Shown here piece by piece: positions 8,460-16,955 of a stretch of DNA of 33,687 nt; the first letter of the stretch is position 1, and the number at the start of each line of letters is the position of its first letter. This DNA comes from Akkermansiaceae bacterium (GTDB taxonomy: Bacteria; Verrucomicrobiota; Verrucomicrobiia; Verrucomicrobiales; Akkermansiaceae). The stretch lies in contig JAKMGP010000149.1 in assembly GCA_022424905.1 (NCBI GenBank), forward strand, positions 1-33,687, written 5' to 3'. The translations under genes were made by a program, and so were the position numbers. Under the pieces are notes generated by a model that was given only the letters and a program-made list of their open reading frames with translations, had not been told where the DNA came from and did not search any database.

Positions 8460-8531
8460 TTTTTTTAAAGTAATTCTTGAATAAGGGCAAAGGGGAGACT
8501 ACCTCCTCCGCCGTCAAAGAGACAGTGCTTA

Positions 8532-8619
8532 GCGCGGGTGGCGGAATTGGTAGACGCGCCAGACTAAGGATCTGGTGTCCATTGCGGACGTGGGGGTTCG
8601 ACTCCCCCCTCGCGCACCA
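8532..8619 (+). tRNA. tRNA-Leu (anticodon AAG), CCA encoded
   Basis: A complete class II cloverleaf. The acceptor stem GCGCGGG pairs with CTCGCGC (one G-U). The D arm has the GGTAGAC loop region, and the long variable arm closes with GTCC/GGAC. The T arm is GGGGG-TTCGACT-CCCCC, the discriminator base is A and CCA is encoded. The anticodon stem CCAGA/TCTGG is perfect and encloses the seven-base loop CTAAGGA (8564-8570), so positions 34-36 are AAG at 8566-8568. Leucine tRNAs with A34 are uncommon in bacteria, where GAG is the usual reader of CUU/CUC. It lies 66 bases upstream of tRNA-Val and is probably co-transcribed with it. Confidence 0.96.
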
Positions 8620-8685
8620 TCTCTTGGCATTTGGGCTTTGGGTGGCTTGAGAGCCCATGATAAGCTTCCATGGTCCTTGAAATTT

Positions 8686-8760
8686 GGTCGATTAGCTCAG
8701 TGGTAGAGCGCTTGCTTCACACGCAAGATGTCACTGGTTCAAATCCAGTATCGACCACCA
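8686..8760 (+). tRNA. tRNA-Val (anticodon CAC), CCA encoded
   Basis: A 75-base cloverleaf with all stems intact. Acceptor GGTCGAT pairs perfectly with ATCGACC. The D arm is AGCTCAGTGGTAGAGC, the anticodon stem CTTGC/GCAAG encloses loop TTCACAC giving anticodon CAC (8718-8720), and the T arm is CTGG-TTCAAAT-CCAG with one further closing pair (A-T). CCA is encoded. It reads GUG only, so a second valine tRNA must serve the other codons elsewhere. Confidence 0.96.
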
Positions 8761-8954
8761 TTTTCAACGGGTATGGAAATTCTGGGAAGAGGACTGCACG
8801 ACATCCAGCTTCGAAAGGTTGAGCCACCCCGCTATGGGCTAGATTTAAGTAGAAGAACGAGTTCCAATTACTGGGTCGATCTCCAGCCAAGAGGAGGGCG
8901 TGTATTTTTTTTGAGACAAATTGGTTATGATAGGGCATTCTCTTTCATACAGTT
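8761..8954. other. Intergenic leader of the ECF sigma operon
   Basis: This 194-base stretch separates tRNA-Val and the second ECF sigma gene. No terminator hairpin with a T-tract follows the tRNA. A TATGAT word at 8926-8931, about 24 bases before the sigma ATG, resembles a -10 element, but no good -35 lies at the right distance. No coding potential and no tRNA-derived att-like repeat was found. Confidence 0.3.
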
Positions 8955-9488
8955 ATGTCGGTTAGCAGGATAGATCTAGGCGAAGCATGGCGGGAATGGC
9001 TCGAAGAGAGTGCCCCTCGCCTTCTTTCCTATGCGCGAGCGCGATGTAATGATGTCCATGAAGCCGAGGATTTGCTCCAAGATGCTTTAATCAAGCTTTG
9101 GGGTTATCAGAAGGAAAGGGAATGCCGCCCGCCCGATCTGCCTCTCGCATTTTCGGTGATGCGGTATCTTGCCCTTGATCGCGGTCGCCGTAAGGGGCGT
9201 CGAGAAAAACGTGACCGGAAGATTATTCAATTTCAAAGCGGCGAAGACCATTGGCTTGATCCAACCCTAGAGGATGCCGAAGAATCTGAGCTTCTCCGGA
9301 AAGAGGTTGAAGAGTTGCCTGAAAAGCTCCGTGAGGCACTGACCCTTAAAATATGGGGGGGGCTTACCTTTGCCGAAATTGGGAGTGTTCTTCAGATTTC
9401 CCATAATACAGCAGCTTCCCGTTACCGCTATGCTCTTGAGCAGCTGCAAAAGAAATTAAACCATCTTCAAACTGTTAAAAATGGATAA
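8955..9488 (+). CDS. RNA polymerase ECF sigma factor
   Basis: A second, distinct ECF sigma factor of 177 residues. Region 2 covers about residues 15-82: HEAEDLLQDALIKLWG is the core-binding helix and AFSVMRYLALDRGRRKGR the -10-recognition part, unusually rich in Arg/Lys. Region 4 covers about 108-168: LPEKLREALTLKIWGGLTFAEIGSVLQIS, then the HTH helix HNTAASRYRYALEQL. Start ATG at 8955, without a Shine-Dalgarno sequence. Its last eight bases overlap the start of the next gene (ATG within ATGGATAA), implying translational coupling, as is common for sigma/anti-sigma pairs. The target promoters are unknown. Confidence 0.9.
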   Translation: MSVSRIDLGEAWREWLEESAPRLLSYARARCNDVHEAEDLLQDALIKLWGYQKERECRPPDLPLAFSVMRYLALDRGRRKGRREKRDRKIIQFQSGEDHWLDPTLEDAEESELLRKEVEELPEKLREALTLKIWGGLTFAEIGSVLQISHNTAASRYRYALEQLQKKLNHLQTVKNG

Positions 9489-9972
9489 GACACTAAAGGA
9501 TCTGGAATCGGGCCTTGAGGCACTGACGCCTCGTGGTCTCAGTAATGTAGGGAGAGAGAATTGTCACCGGCTGATCGATCAGTTAGTGGGGGCAAATGAA
9601 CTTCCCGCGGAAAATTTGAATCACGGTGCCGGGAGTTGGAAGGGGACGGCTGCCGCGGCAGCTGTCGCTCTCGGTATCGGAGTTAGTGGTGGATGGTTTT
9701 TGGGGACTGATCGGACCACTTCTCTACCCAGAGAAGACGAAGGGTCAGGTGGCGCTGAAGATGTTTTAGCCTTCGAGCATCTTGATCACGAGACCTGGAT
9801 TTTAGCCGCAGAATTACCGGACGTTTACGTGACTAAATCAGGGGAAATTAGGGAGATTTCACGGGAGGTTGAGGTGACCGAGGAGATTGTCCAGCACCGG
9901 GAAAGCGGTATGGTCGTAACGATTGAGACAACCGATCATCATGTTGTTGATACTCCCAAGAGTGACTTTTAA
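9481..9972 (+). CDS. Single-pass membrane protein, candidate anti-sigma factor
   Basis: I do not recognise a named family. The 163-residue product has an N-terminal cytoplasmic-looking part (1-52), one hydrophobic Ala/Gly-rich segment at about 53-75 (AAAAAVALGIGVSGGWFLG), and an acidic C-terminal part of about 85 residues that would be outside the inner membrane. This is the layout of membrane anti-sigma factors, and the eight-base overlap with the ECF sigma gene strongly supports that job. It lacks the HxxxCxxC zinc motif of ZAS-type anti-sigmas. The C-terminal region has many Glu/Asp/His and a VTEEIVQHRESGMVVTIETT segment predicted as beta strands. The function is inference from context. 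Confidence 0.6.
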   Translation: MDKTLKDLESGLEALTPRGLSNVGRENCHRLIDQLVGANELPAENLNHGAGSWKGTAAAAAVALGIGVSGGWFLGTDRTTSLPREDEGSGGAEDVLAFEHLDHETWILAAELPDVYVTKSGEIREISREVEVTEEIVQHRESGMVVTIETTDHHVVDTPKSDF

Positions 9973-9984
9973 AGATTTTGAGAC

Positions 9985-10683
9985 GTGAAGCTGCTTTTGA
10001 TCTGTTTATTAGCTCTTTTGCCAAACTTGGCGCAAGCAAAGGCACTTCCGTGGATCGGTGTCTCGTTTGAACCCCTTACAACGGAGGATCGTGAAAGCTC
10101 ACCACTTGAGTTAGGAGTCGGACTTAGGGTGTCTCGCGTGGTGTCGAAAGGACCGCTCGCGAAAGCTGGTGGGAAGAATGGTGATCTTTGGTGGAAATTT
10201 GATGGTCAAATTCTTTTAAATATGAGGCAAATGGTCGATCTCCTACGTGAAAAGGCGGTTGGAGAGACAGTGGAGGTTCAAATCTTTCGTGAGGGGCAGC
10301 TTAAGAAGTTTAATCTATTGCTGGGATCCCGTCAGCTCCCACAGGTAAGACCAGTTAGCTCGCTGATAAAGAGTCGAAACATAGAGAGGGCAAGGCGGCT
10401 AGCAAAGCGGGAACAAGTAGCTCGGCTTAACACGGAGGAACAAGTTTTAAGTTTACAGGCAGAGGGGAAAGGCTGGCGATTCCAGGTCAAGGAGGATGAT
10501 GTCGTGATTCTTTCAGCGCTCGTGAGCACCGATAATTTGAGTGAAAAGCTCCCAAGGAGATGGATTGGCGCCTTTCTGATTTTGAGGCAGACCCTCCAAC
10601 AACGGCAGGATGGGGGTGATGCAAGCTCTAAAGAAAAGGTTCGCTTCGCTCCTAAGATAATAAAGAAAAGTCCTAAGAAATAA
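9985..10683 (+). CDS. Secreted PDZ-domain protein
   Basis: A 232-residue exported protein starting at a GTG (9985). The signal peptide spans about 1-18 (hydrophobic LLLICLLALLPNL, ending AQA before KA). One PDZ domain spans about 22-115, with the carboxylate-binding-loop region GVGLRVSRVVSKGPLAKAG and the GDLWWKFDGQ strand characteristic of PDZ domains in DegP, DegS and RseP-type proteins. No protease domain is attached. The remainder (120-232) is basic, predicted helical then beta, with a Lys-rich end (KIIKKSPKK). It lies 12 bases after the candidate anti-sigma gene and so belongs to the same operon. A PDZ sensor next to a sigma/anti-sigma pair suggests detection of exposed C-termini in the periplasm, but that is a hypothesis. 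Confidence 0.75.
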   Translation: MKLLLICLLALLPNLAQAKALPWIGVSFEPLTTEDRESSPLELGVGLRVSRVVSKGPLAKAGGKNGDLWWKFDGQILLNMRQMVDLLREKAVGETVEVQIFREGQLKKFNLLLGSRQLPQVRPVSSLIKSRNIERARRLAKREQVARLNTEEQVLSLQAEGKGWRFQVKEDDVVILSALVSTDNLSEKLPRRWIGAFLILRQTLQQRQDGGDASSKEKVRFAPKIIKKSPKK

Positions 10684-10769
10684 AACGGAGCACCCCGCCC
10701 CGAGAGCTAGGCTAAACCTTTTTCTCTTCGGTCCTTGCCATTCACGCTTGTCCCTTACAGTCTCGCGAC

Positions 10770-12605
10770 ATGCATCCTGATGTCGCGAAGTTAGTGGAGG
10801 CGGGCCGAATTACCGCTCCCGTTGGTGAGAAACTCTCAAAAATTGCTCCCGGGTCATACCGGATTCATAAGGGTTTTGGGGGAGGTGTGGTGACAGAATG
10901 GGATTTATTCAATGGGAAAGTCACAATCGATTTCGAGAAGGAAAAAGGAAAAGTGATGGGGCTTAAGCTCGCGCTTGAAAAAACCGAGGCAGTAGAGGCG
11001 AATGATGTCCGTGCTCAAAAAGTGAGCCAACTCGGGGAACTGAAGGAGCTTGCGGAGAAAGATCCGGTCGAATTGGTCGTTCGTACGATTGAAACGAGGG
11101 GCGGAAATATGACGATGGATCAGCTTGATGCCGAGCTTTGCGGAAGTGTTGTCGAAGAGCCTGGTTATAAAAAATGGTGGGAGAAGACAAAGAAAGCTCT
11201 CCGTGAGAGTAAACGTGTTTCCGTGCCAACAAAACGCACTGATCCTCTCGTTCTTCGCGACGAATCTACTGGTCCAGGAGAGGCCCTGGTTGATGATTTG
11301 GAGCAAGCCCGCTCGCCCAAAGCTCGTGTTAAGGCCCTTGAAGCTATACAGCGCGAGGCGCCATTGGTTGCAGCGACTGAAGGTTTGCTTGCTCGTGCCT
11401 TTGAAATCGTCAACGACGCAGCTTTAAAGTTGATGAAGCTCGCTCCTGCGCAATCCTTAGAGTTGATCGCGCTTCGTGATGAGATTGCTCAAGAAACAAA
11501 GCAGGATGAAGCGATCTCGGCTGATGCTCCCAAGCTCGCAGAGGTCCTTCAGGTGGCCGACGGAAATCTTTCCGAAGATCTTAATCATGTTGCGGCAGCC
11601 CGCTTAAAACGAATTCTTGAAGCGTTTCCTCCTGCTTTCGGTGACGATTGGGTTGGTAAGGTGCTGTCTGTTTTTGGCAAGATAAGCTCCCGGGGAGTTT
11701 CTGAGATTGCGAAACTCTTAGGAGAGAAGGACGAAACAAAGGCTCTCAATGATCATATCAAGGTTGCGTTATCACGACATGCTCTTGGGCCGGATTCGCT
11801 TGCTTGGATTTGTCGCGAACGCAAAAAGTTGGCAGAGGATGTGTTTGACGGCTCGGTGGGTTCGGTGATTCTTACCGTTCTTGAACAAGATTCTCTTGAT
11901 GATGGGCCTCGCCGAAGCGGGCGTTTAGGCAACCTGCTTCTCGATGATAAGGAGCTGATTTCTGATATCCTTGATGGGATGGAGTTAAACGATGTTCGTA
12001 ACTTCGCTCGCAAACTTCTTGCGAGCCCAGCTTTCCCCGATCTCGATCGAAAATCGCTGATGGCGCGGGTCATTAAAAAGGTCCCTGAGACTCAAGAAAT
12101 GGTTTCTGGGGAAAATCAGTCAAAGGGTGACGATACTCTCCTCGTTTCCTTCGAAAGTCTTGACCGTCGCAAGGCGGAGTATGAAGAGCTCGTTAACAAG
12201 CGGATTCCGGCTAATGTGAAAGAAATTTCGACAGCTCGTGCACACGGTGATCTTCGTGAGAATTTCGAATATCACGCTGCCAAGCAGATGCAGTCTGTCC
12301 TTAATTCCCGAAAAAATGATCTCGAGCGCGATCTTGAGCGGGCTCGCCCGACTGACTTTAAAGGCGCTGATACATCGGCGATTAATATCGGCACGAAGGT
12401 GATGGTCGCTATTGCCGGTGGCGAAGAGCGTTCGATGACAATGCTAGGGGCTTGGGATGGTGATCCTGAAAAGAATATCGTATCCTACCTCTCCGAGATT
12501 GGTCAGGCACTCCTCGGTAAAGTAGTTGGGGATGTTGTTGAAATCCATGACACTGATACCGAAGAACTTATCACGGTGACAATCACTTCAATCGGTTCTA
12601 TCTAG
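10770..12605 (+). CDS. greA: Transcript cleavage factor GreA with long N-terminal extension
   Basis: A 611-residue protein whose last ~155 residues are a GreA factor and whose first ~455 are an extra region. The GreA coiled coil (about 460-530) contains ARAHGDLRENFEYHAAKQ; Asp494 and Glu497 match the two acidic tip residues that stimulate RNA polymerase to cleave backtracked transcripts. The C-terminal FKBP-like GreA domain follows (about 535-611, ending VTITSIGSI). The N-terminal part is mostly helical, with a short early domain containing GGGVVTEWDLFNGKVTIDFEKE that looks CarD/Tudor-like beta. Ordinary GreA is about 158 residues. Long GreA fusions are annotated in Chlamydiae, so this may be a PVC-group trait. 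Start ATG at 10770, no Shine-Dalgarno sequence. Enolase follows 33 bases downstream. Confidence 0.88.
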   Translation: MHPDVAKLVEAGRITAPVGEKLSKIAPGSYRIHKGFGGGVVTEWDLFNGKVTIDFEKEKGKVMGLKLALEKTEAVEANDVRAQKVSQLGELKELAEKDPVELVVRTIETRGGNMTMDQLDAELCGSVVEEPGYKKWWEKTKKALRESKRVSVPTKRTDPLVLRDESTGPGEALVDDLEQARSPKARVKALEAIQREAPLVAATEGLLARAFEIVNDAALKLMKLAPAQSLELIALRDEIAQETKQDEAISADAPKLAEVLQVADGNLSEDLNHVAAARLKRILEAFPPAFGDDWVGKVLSVFGKISSRGVSEIAKLLGEKDETKALNDHIKVALSRHALGPDSLAWICRERKKLAEDVFDGSVGSVILTVLEQDSLDDGPRRSGRLGNLLLDDKELISDILDGMELNDVRNFARKLLASPAFPDLDRKSLMARVIKKVPETQEMVSGENQSKGDDTLLVSFESLDRRKAEYEELVNKRIPANVKEISTARAHGDLRENFEYHAAKQMQSVLNSRKNDLERDLERARPTDFKGADTSAINIGTKVMVAIAGGEERSMTMLGAWDGDPEKNIVSYLSEIGQALLGKVVGDVVEIHDTDTEELITVTITSIGSI

Positions 12606-13919
<1,314 letters not shown>

Positions 13920-13943
13920 GGCTGAATTCTCCTGGATATCGAT

Positions 13944-13974
13944 AAAACTGCAGGTGTTGCCTGCAGTTTTTTTT
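13944..13974 (+). terminator. Rho-independent terminator after eno
   Basis: A perfect hairpin, AAAACTGCAGG and CCTGCAGTTTT around the loop TGTTG, running directly into eight T residues (13967-13974). It starts 25 bases after the enolase stop. It is the strongest terminator seen in the window. Confidence 0.93.
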
Positions 13975-14018
13975 ATTTAGACTTCCTTAGTATCGATCTT
14001 TGAGTAACATTTTGGGTG

Positions 14019-14366
14019 ATGGGCCGCTATTTCCGAGTTGCAACCGACCGTTCACCTGAGTTTTCCGAAGCTCGAGGCGGTCGTGGTTTCTTTGGAAAGC
14101 CAACCTTAATCCTGTTCTGGTTCTTTGTCTTAGCAGCTTGCTGCGCTGTCGCGATCCCAGCGCTTCCGCAATACCACCTTCTAAAGGAAATCGAAGCAGA
14201 GCTGGTCCAGACCCAGCAAGAGGAAAGGCGACTTGAGAGGCATATCCAACAATTAGCTGCCGAGGCTCGCGCCCTTGAGGAAAACCCGCGCTATTTGCAG
14301 GAGCGGGCTCGGGATCCCCTTCGCTACATGCGGAAAGGGGAGACTATTATCCAAATCCAAGACTAG
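14019..14366 (+). CDS. FtsB/DivIC-like septum formation initiator protein
   Basis: A 115-residue bitopic membrane protein. A basic cytoplasmic N-terminus is followed by one transmembrane helix (about 29-50, [20 protein letters not shown]), a coiled coil (about 54-90, rich in Glu/Gln/Leu heptads) and a C-terminal [20 protein letters not shown] segment. That matches the DivIC/FtsB family pattern, in which a short conserved 'P-x-Y-L-x-E-x-A-R' stretch and a 'x-G-E' turn follow the coil. Such proteins join FtsL and FtsQ in the divisome. Start: the ATG at 14019 is preferred over a GTG three bases upstream. The last four bases overlap the end of the convergent SDR gene. No other division gene is near; family assignment rests on architecture and the C-terminal motif. 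Confidence 0.75.
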   Translation: MGRYFRVATDRSPEFSEARGGRGFFGKPTLILFWFFVLAACCAVAIPALPQYHLLKEIEAELVQTQQEERRLERHIQQLAAEARALEENPRYLQERARDPLRYMRKGETIIQIQD

Positions 14367-15151
14367 ATCGTCATCGAGTTGAATCCACCATCGACGACGA
14401 TTTCTGTTCCTGTGATGAATCCGCCGGCCCGATTGGAGGCCAAAAGGAGGGTTGCTCCGATCAATTCTTGAGGGTTTCCGAACCTTGAAGCGGGAGTGTG
14501 GCGTAAAATTTCAGCGACCCGAGATTCGTCGAGGACCTTGCGATTTTGTTCTGCAGGGAAAAATCCAGGGACCAGCGTGTTTACCCGGATGTCGCGATCC
14601 GCCCATTCGCGCGCAATATTGCGGGTAAGGTTATGGACGGCTGCCTTGGATGCAGAGTAGGTGAAGACGCGAGAGAGCGGGTTTAGGCCGGAGATCGACC
14701 CTAAATTAATGATGGAGGCCTGCACATCGCGGCTTAGAAAGTAATTTCCAAAAACTTGGCAAGCGCGCATGACCCCCACCAAGTTGACGTCTAATATTTT
14801 GAGGGCCTCGTCATCTGTAATCTCGACGAACGGACTTGGGGAGTTGATTCCCGCGCCGTTTACAAGAATGTCGACCTTGCCTGATTGTTCCACCACTGAG
14901 TTTAGAAGCTCATTGAGTGATTGACGATCGCTGGCGTCTGCTAACGCAAAATAACCTTTCCCGCCTGCTTCCTCGATGACCTTAAGTCGTTCGTTTGCTT
15001 TTTCCTCATTTCGCCCGACTAAAACGACTTCTGCCCCAGCCTTAGCAAGTCCCAGTGCCATACAGGAACAAAGCTCGCCAGTGCCCCCGATCACGACGGC
15101 AGTCTTGCCCTCAAGTCCGAACATCTCTTTTAAAAATTGTGCTGTTTTCAT
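14363..15151 (-). CDS. SDR family oxidoreductase (sugar-acid dehydrogenase-like)
   Basis: Short-chain dehydrogenase of 262 residues, the classical length. It has NNAG-equivalent NGAG (98-101), Asn123, Ser152, and Tyr165/Lys169 (YSASK) with the usual 13-residue Ser-Tyr spacing. It also has the PG motif after strand 6 (VPGFF, 194-198) and a C-terminal [11 protein letters not shown]. The cofactor-binding glycine motif is GGTGELC (22-28): a cysteine stands where the third glycine normally is. The overall sequence, including [19 protein letters not shown], resembles gluconate 5-dehydrogenase and D-mannonate oxidoreductase members. The exact substrate cannot be told. Monocistronic, convergent with the FtsB-like gene, and divergent from mcsA across 177 bases. 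Confidence 0.88.
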   Translation of the reverse strand: MKTAQFLKEMFGLEGKTAVVIGGTGELCSCMALGLAKAGAEVVLVGRNEEKANERLKVIEEAGGKGYFALADASDRQSLNELLNSVVEQSGKVDILVNGAGINSPSPFVEITDDEALKILDVNLVGVMRACQVFGNYFLSRDVQASIINLGSISGLNPLSRVFTYSASKAAVHNLTRNIAREWADRDIRVNTLVPGFFPAEQNRKVLDESRVAEILRHTPASRFGNPQELIGATLLLASNRAGGFITGTEIVVDGGFNSMTI

Positions 15152-15270
15152 GATGCCGCAACCCTAGTGCGTGGGGGGATAGTCGCAAGAAATGAAAATA
15201 GAGAAGTTTTAAGAGTGTCCCTTAATGATGGGGATTGATGGATTATCCTCCCAAGCAGGAAATTTTAGAG

Positions 15271-15316
15271 CGAAAACGTAGAATTTTCGGTAGCCATTAG
15301 TAGTTGAATCGCTACC
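15271..15316. promoter_or_regulatory. Two inverted repeats in the mcsA leader
   Basis: Immediately upstream of mcsA lie CGAAAA-N7-TTTTCG (15271-15289) and GGTAGC-N16-GCTACC (15289-15316), both perfect 6-bp inverted repeats meeting at 15289. Neither matches the CtsR heptad repeat or CIRCE, the usual regulators of clpC operons in Firmicutes. They are candidate operators or leader-RNA hairpins for the stress operon; the assignment is positional only. Confidence 0.35.
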
Positions 15317-15328
15317 TTCTAAGTGTTG

Positions 15329-15838
15329 ATGAAGTGCGATTCATGCCAAGAAAAGGCCACGGTGTTTTACACCCAAGTGACTGAGGGTAAACTTAGGAAG
15401 TTTGTCCTTTGTGAAGCGTGCGCTCAAAAAAAGGGGATTACCAATGTTGATGATCTTTTAATGGGCAGTGATTTGCTTGGAAATTCACCGGCGCAAAACA
15501 ATGTGCAAGATATCGTGGCTGAGCTAAATCAGGAAGATTGCAGTTCTTGCGGGTTTTCTTTAGACGATTTCCGAAAAGTCGGCCGCCTAGGCTGTCCTGA
15601 ATGCTATCAGGTTTTTTCTCGTGAGCTCGCGGAGCGTCTTCCTTCGATGCATAAGGGAGGCGTCCATAAGGGGTATTTGCCTGAAGGAGTTGCCATGAAA
15701 CAGGCTTTGAAATCCGAACTCGCGTGCTTGGCTGACAAGTTGGAGAGCGCAATTGAAGACGAGCGGTTTGAAGAAGCTGCAGTGCTTCGGGATCAAATTT
15801 CCAAAGTCGAGGAGAAGAAAGGGGTAGTTGAGCTATGA
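15329..15838 (+). CDS. mcsA: McsA, zinc-binding activator of the McsB arginine kinase
   Basis: Adaptor that binds and activates the protein-arginine kinase McsB. The 169-residue product has four CxxC pairs: Cys3/6, Cys28/31, Cys71/74 and Cys89/92. These make two zinc ribbons as in Bacillus McsA. They are followed by the HKGYLP segment (114-119) and a C-terminal UVR motif (about 131-163, AIEDERFEEAAVLRDQI). The ATG at 15329 gives the typical MKCDSC start; an upstream GTG would add two residues. The stop overlaps the mcsB start (ATGA), indicating translational coupling. The gene order mcsA-mcsB-clpC is that of Firmicutes, but ctsR is missing. Confidence 0.93.
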   Translation: MKCDSCQEKATVFYTQVTEGKLRKFVLCEACAQKKGITNVDDLLMGSDLLGNSPAQNNVQDIVAELNQEDCSSCGFSLDDFRKVGRLGCPECYQVFSRELAERLPSMHKGGVHKGYLPEGVAMKQALKSELACLADKLESAIEDERFEEAAVLRDQISKVEEKKGVVEL

Positions 15839-16926
15839 TGCGATTTGCGACACTCCTAAGGCATCCCGCAGATTGGATGATGGGGCACGGGGCAGAAACA
15901 TCAGTGGTGCTGACAAGCCGTGTTCGCCTTGCGCGCAATCTCGCCAAATCTCCATTTCCGGGATGGTCTCGGAAGAAAGACCGCGAAGGTGTGTATTCTT
16001 CTCTTAGAGAAAAAGTGGAATCGGTTCCTGGCATGAAAGATGGCTTCTCCCATGAACTTTGTGATTTGGATCCTCTGCAGAAGCAAGTCCTCGTTGAACG
16101 GCACCTGATTAGTAGGGAGCAGGCTGCTCGGAGTGAGGGGAGTGGTTCCGTGGTAAACCGTAAGCAGACCCTGAGTCTCATGATCAATGAGGAGGATCAT
16201 TTGCGGATTCAAGCGATTCGCCCTAGCCTGCAATTAAAAGAAGCCTTCAAGTTGGCCCATTCAGTTGATCAGCGCCTTGAAAAGGTGGTCGACTTCGCTA
16301 TCGACCCAACACTTGGATACCTCACTGCTTGTCCGACCAATCTAGGGACTGGTATGCGGGCATCATCGATGCTTCATCTGCCAGGCTTAGTTTTGAGTGA
16401 TCAAATCGGCCCAGTATTGAAAGGAATCAATAAGCTTGGTTTAGCTGTTCGTGGACTCTATGGGGAGGGAACCGAATCGCTGGGAAATCTTTATCAAATT
16501 TCGAATCAATCGACCCTCGGAGAAAGCGAAGAAGAAATTCTCGACCGTTTGACCAAGGTGATTGGGGATGTTGCGCAATATGAACTCCAGGCTCGGGAAA
16601 AGCTTATGACTGAGGATTCGATAATGGTAAGGGATCGGATAGGTCGCGCAGCAGGAAATCTCTCATACGCTCATATTATTTCTTCAAAAGAGGCTCTTAA
16701 TCATCTCTCCATGCTCCGTTTGGGTGCTGATCTGACGCTGCTCCCGGCAAACTTAGTTGAGAGTTGTGACCGTCTCTTCATGGAGACTCAGCCTGCCCAC
16801 CTTCAATGGCGAGCAGGGCGTAAACTTGAGCCGGAGGCCCGTGATGTTATCCGGGCTCAAATGATTCGCGAGCAGTTGCAATCATCCTTACCACCTGCTA
16901 TTGATCTATCGGGGAAAGAAAAATAA
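15835..16926 (+). CDS. mcsB: Protein-arginine kinase McsB
   Basis: Phosphorylates arginines on proteins, marking them for degradation by ClpCP. The 363-residue enzyme has the phosphagen-kinase catalytic core: TSRVRLARN (27-35), INEEDHLR (117-124) with the acidic catalytic residues, and CPTNLGTG (166-173) with the conserved Cys166. The C-terminal part has RDVIRA at 336-341, which matches the RDxxRA motif that in Bacillus McsB binds phosphoarginine and is diagnostic of McsB rather than creatine or arginine kinase. It overlaps mcsA by four bases and is followed 29 bases later by clpC. A complete, apparently functional enzyme. Known mostly from Firmicutes; here it is in an apparently diderm genome. 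Confidence 0.95.
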   Translation: MMRFATLLRHPADWMMGHGAETSVVLTSRVRLARNLAKSPFPGWSRKKDREGVYSSLREKVESVPGMKDGFSHELCDLDPLQKQVLVERHLISREQAARSEGSGSVVNRKQTLSLMINEEDHLRIQAIRPSLQLKEAFKLAHSVDQRLEKVVDFAIDPTLGYLTACPTNLGTGMRASSMLHLPGLVLSDQIGPVLKGINKLGLAVRGLYGEGTESLGNLYQISNQSTLGESEEEILDRLTKVIGDVAQYELQAREKLMTEDSIMVRDRIGRAAGNLSYAHIISSKEALNHLSMLRLGADLTLLPANLVESCDRLFMETQPAHLQWRAGRKLEPEARDVIRAQMIREQLQSSLPPAIDLSGKEK

Positions 16927-16955
16927 AGAAAGCTCCACTCCATCCTAAGAATTCT

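Noticed and set aside
8404-8658. Minus-strand open frame over the end of the third pseudopilin and tRNA-Leu
   Set aside because: It is the antisense of tRNA-Leu plus flanks; such translated tRNA complements (WCARGESNPHVR-type strings) are common database artefacts.
8717-8938. Minus-strand open frame overlapping tRNA-Val
   Set aside because: It ends in the VVDTGFEPVTSCV string produced by reading tRNA-Val antisense; no start signal and no coding character.
8761-8954. Integration site or attachment repeat beside the tRNA genes
   Set aside because: No copy of the tRNA 3' ends was found nearby, and no integrase or phage gene occurs in the window.
15152-15328. CtsR or CIRCE operator upstream of mcsA
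   Set aside because: No GGTCAAA direct repeats and no TTAGCACTC/GAGTGCTAA pair are present.
15438-16187. 249-residue minus-strand open frame
   Set aside because: It lies fully antisense to mcsA and mcsB, which have complete family motifs; composition is typical of a shadow frame.
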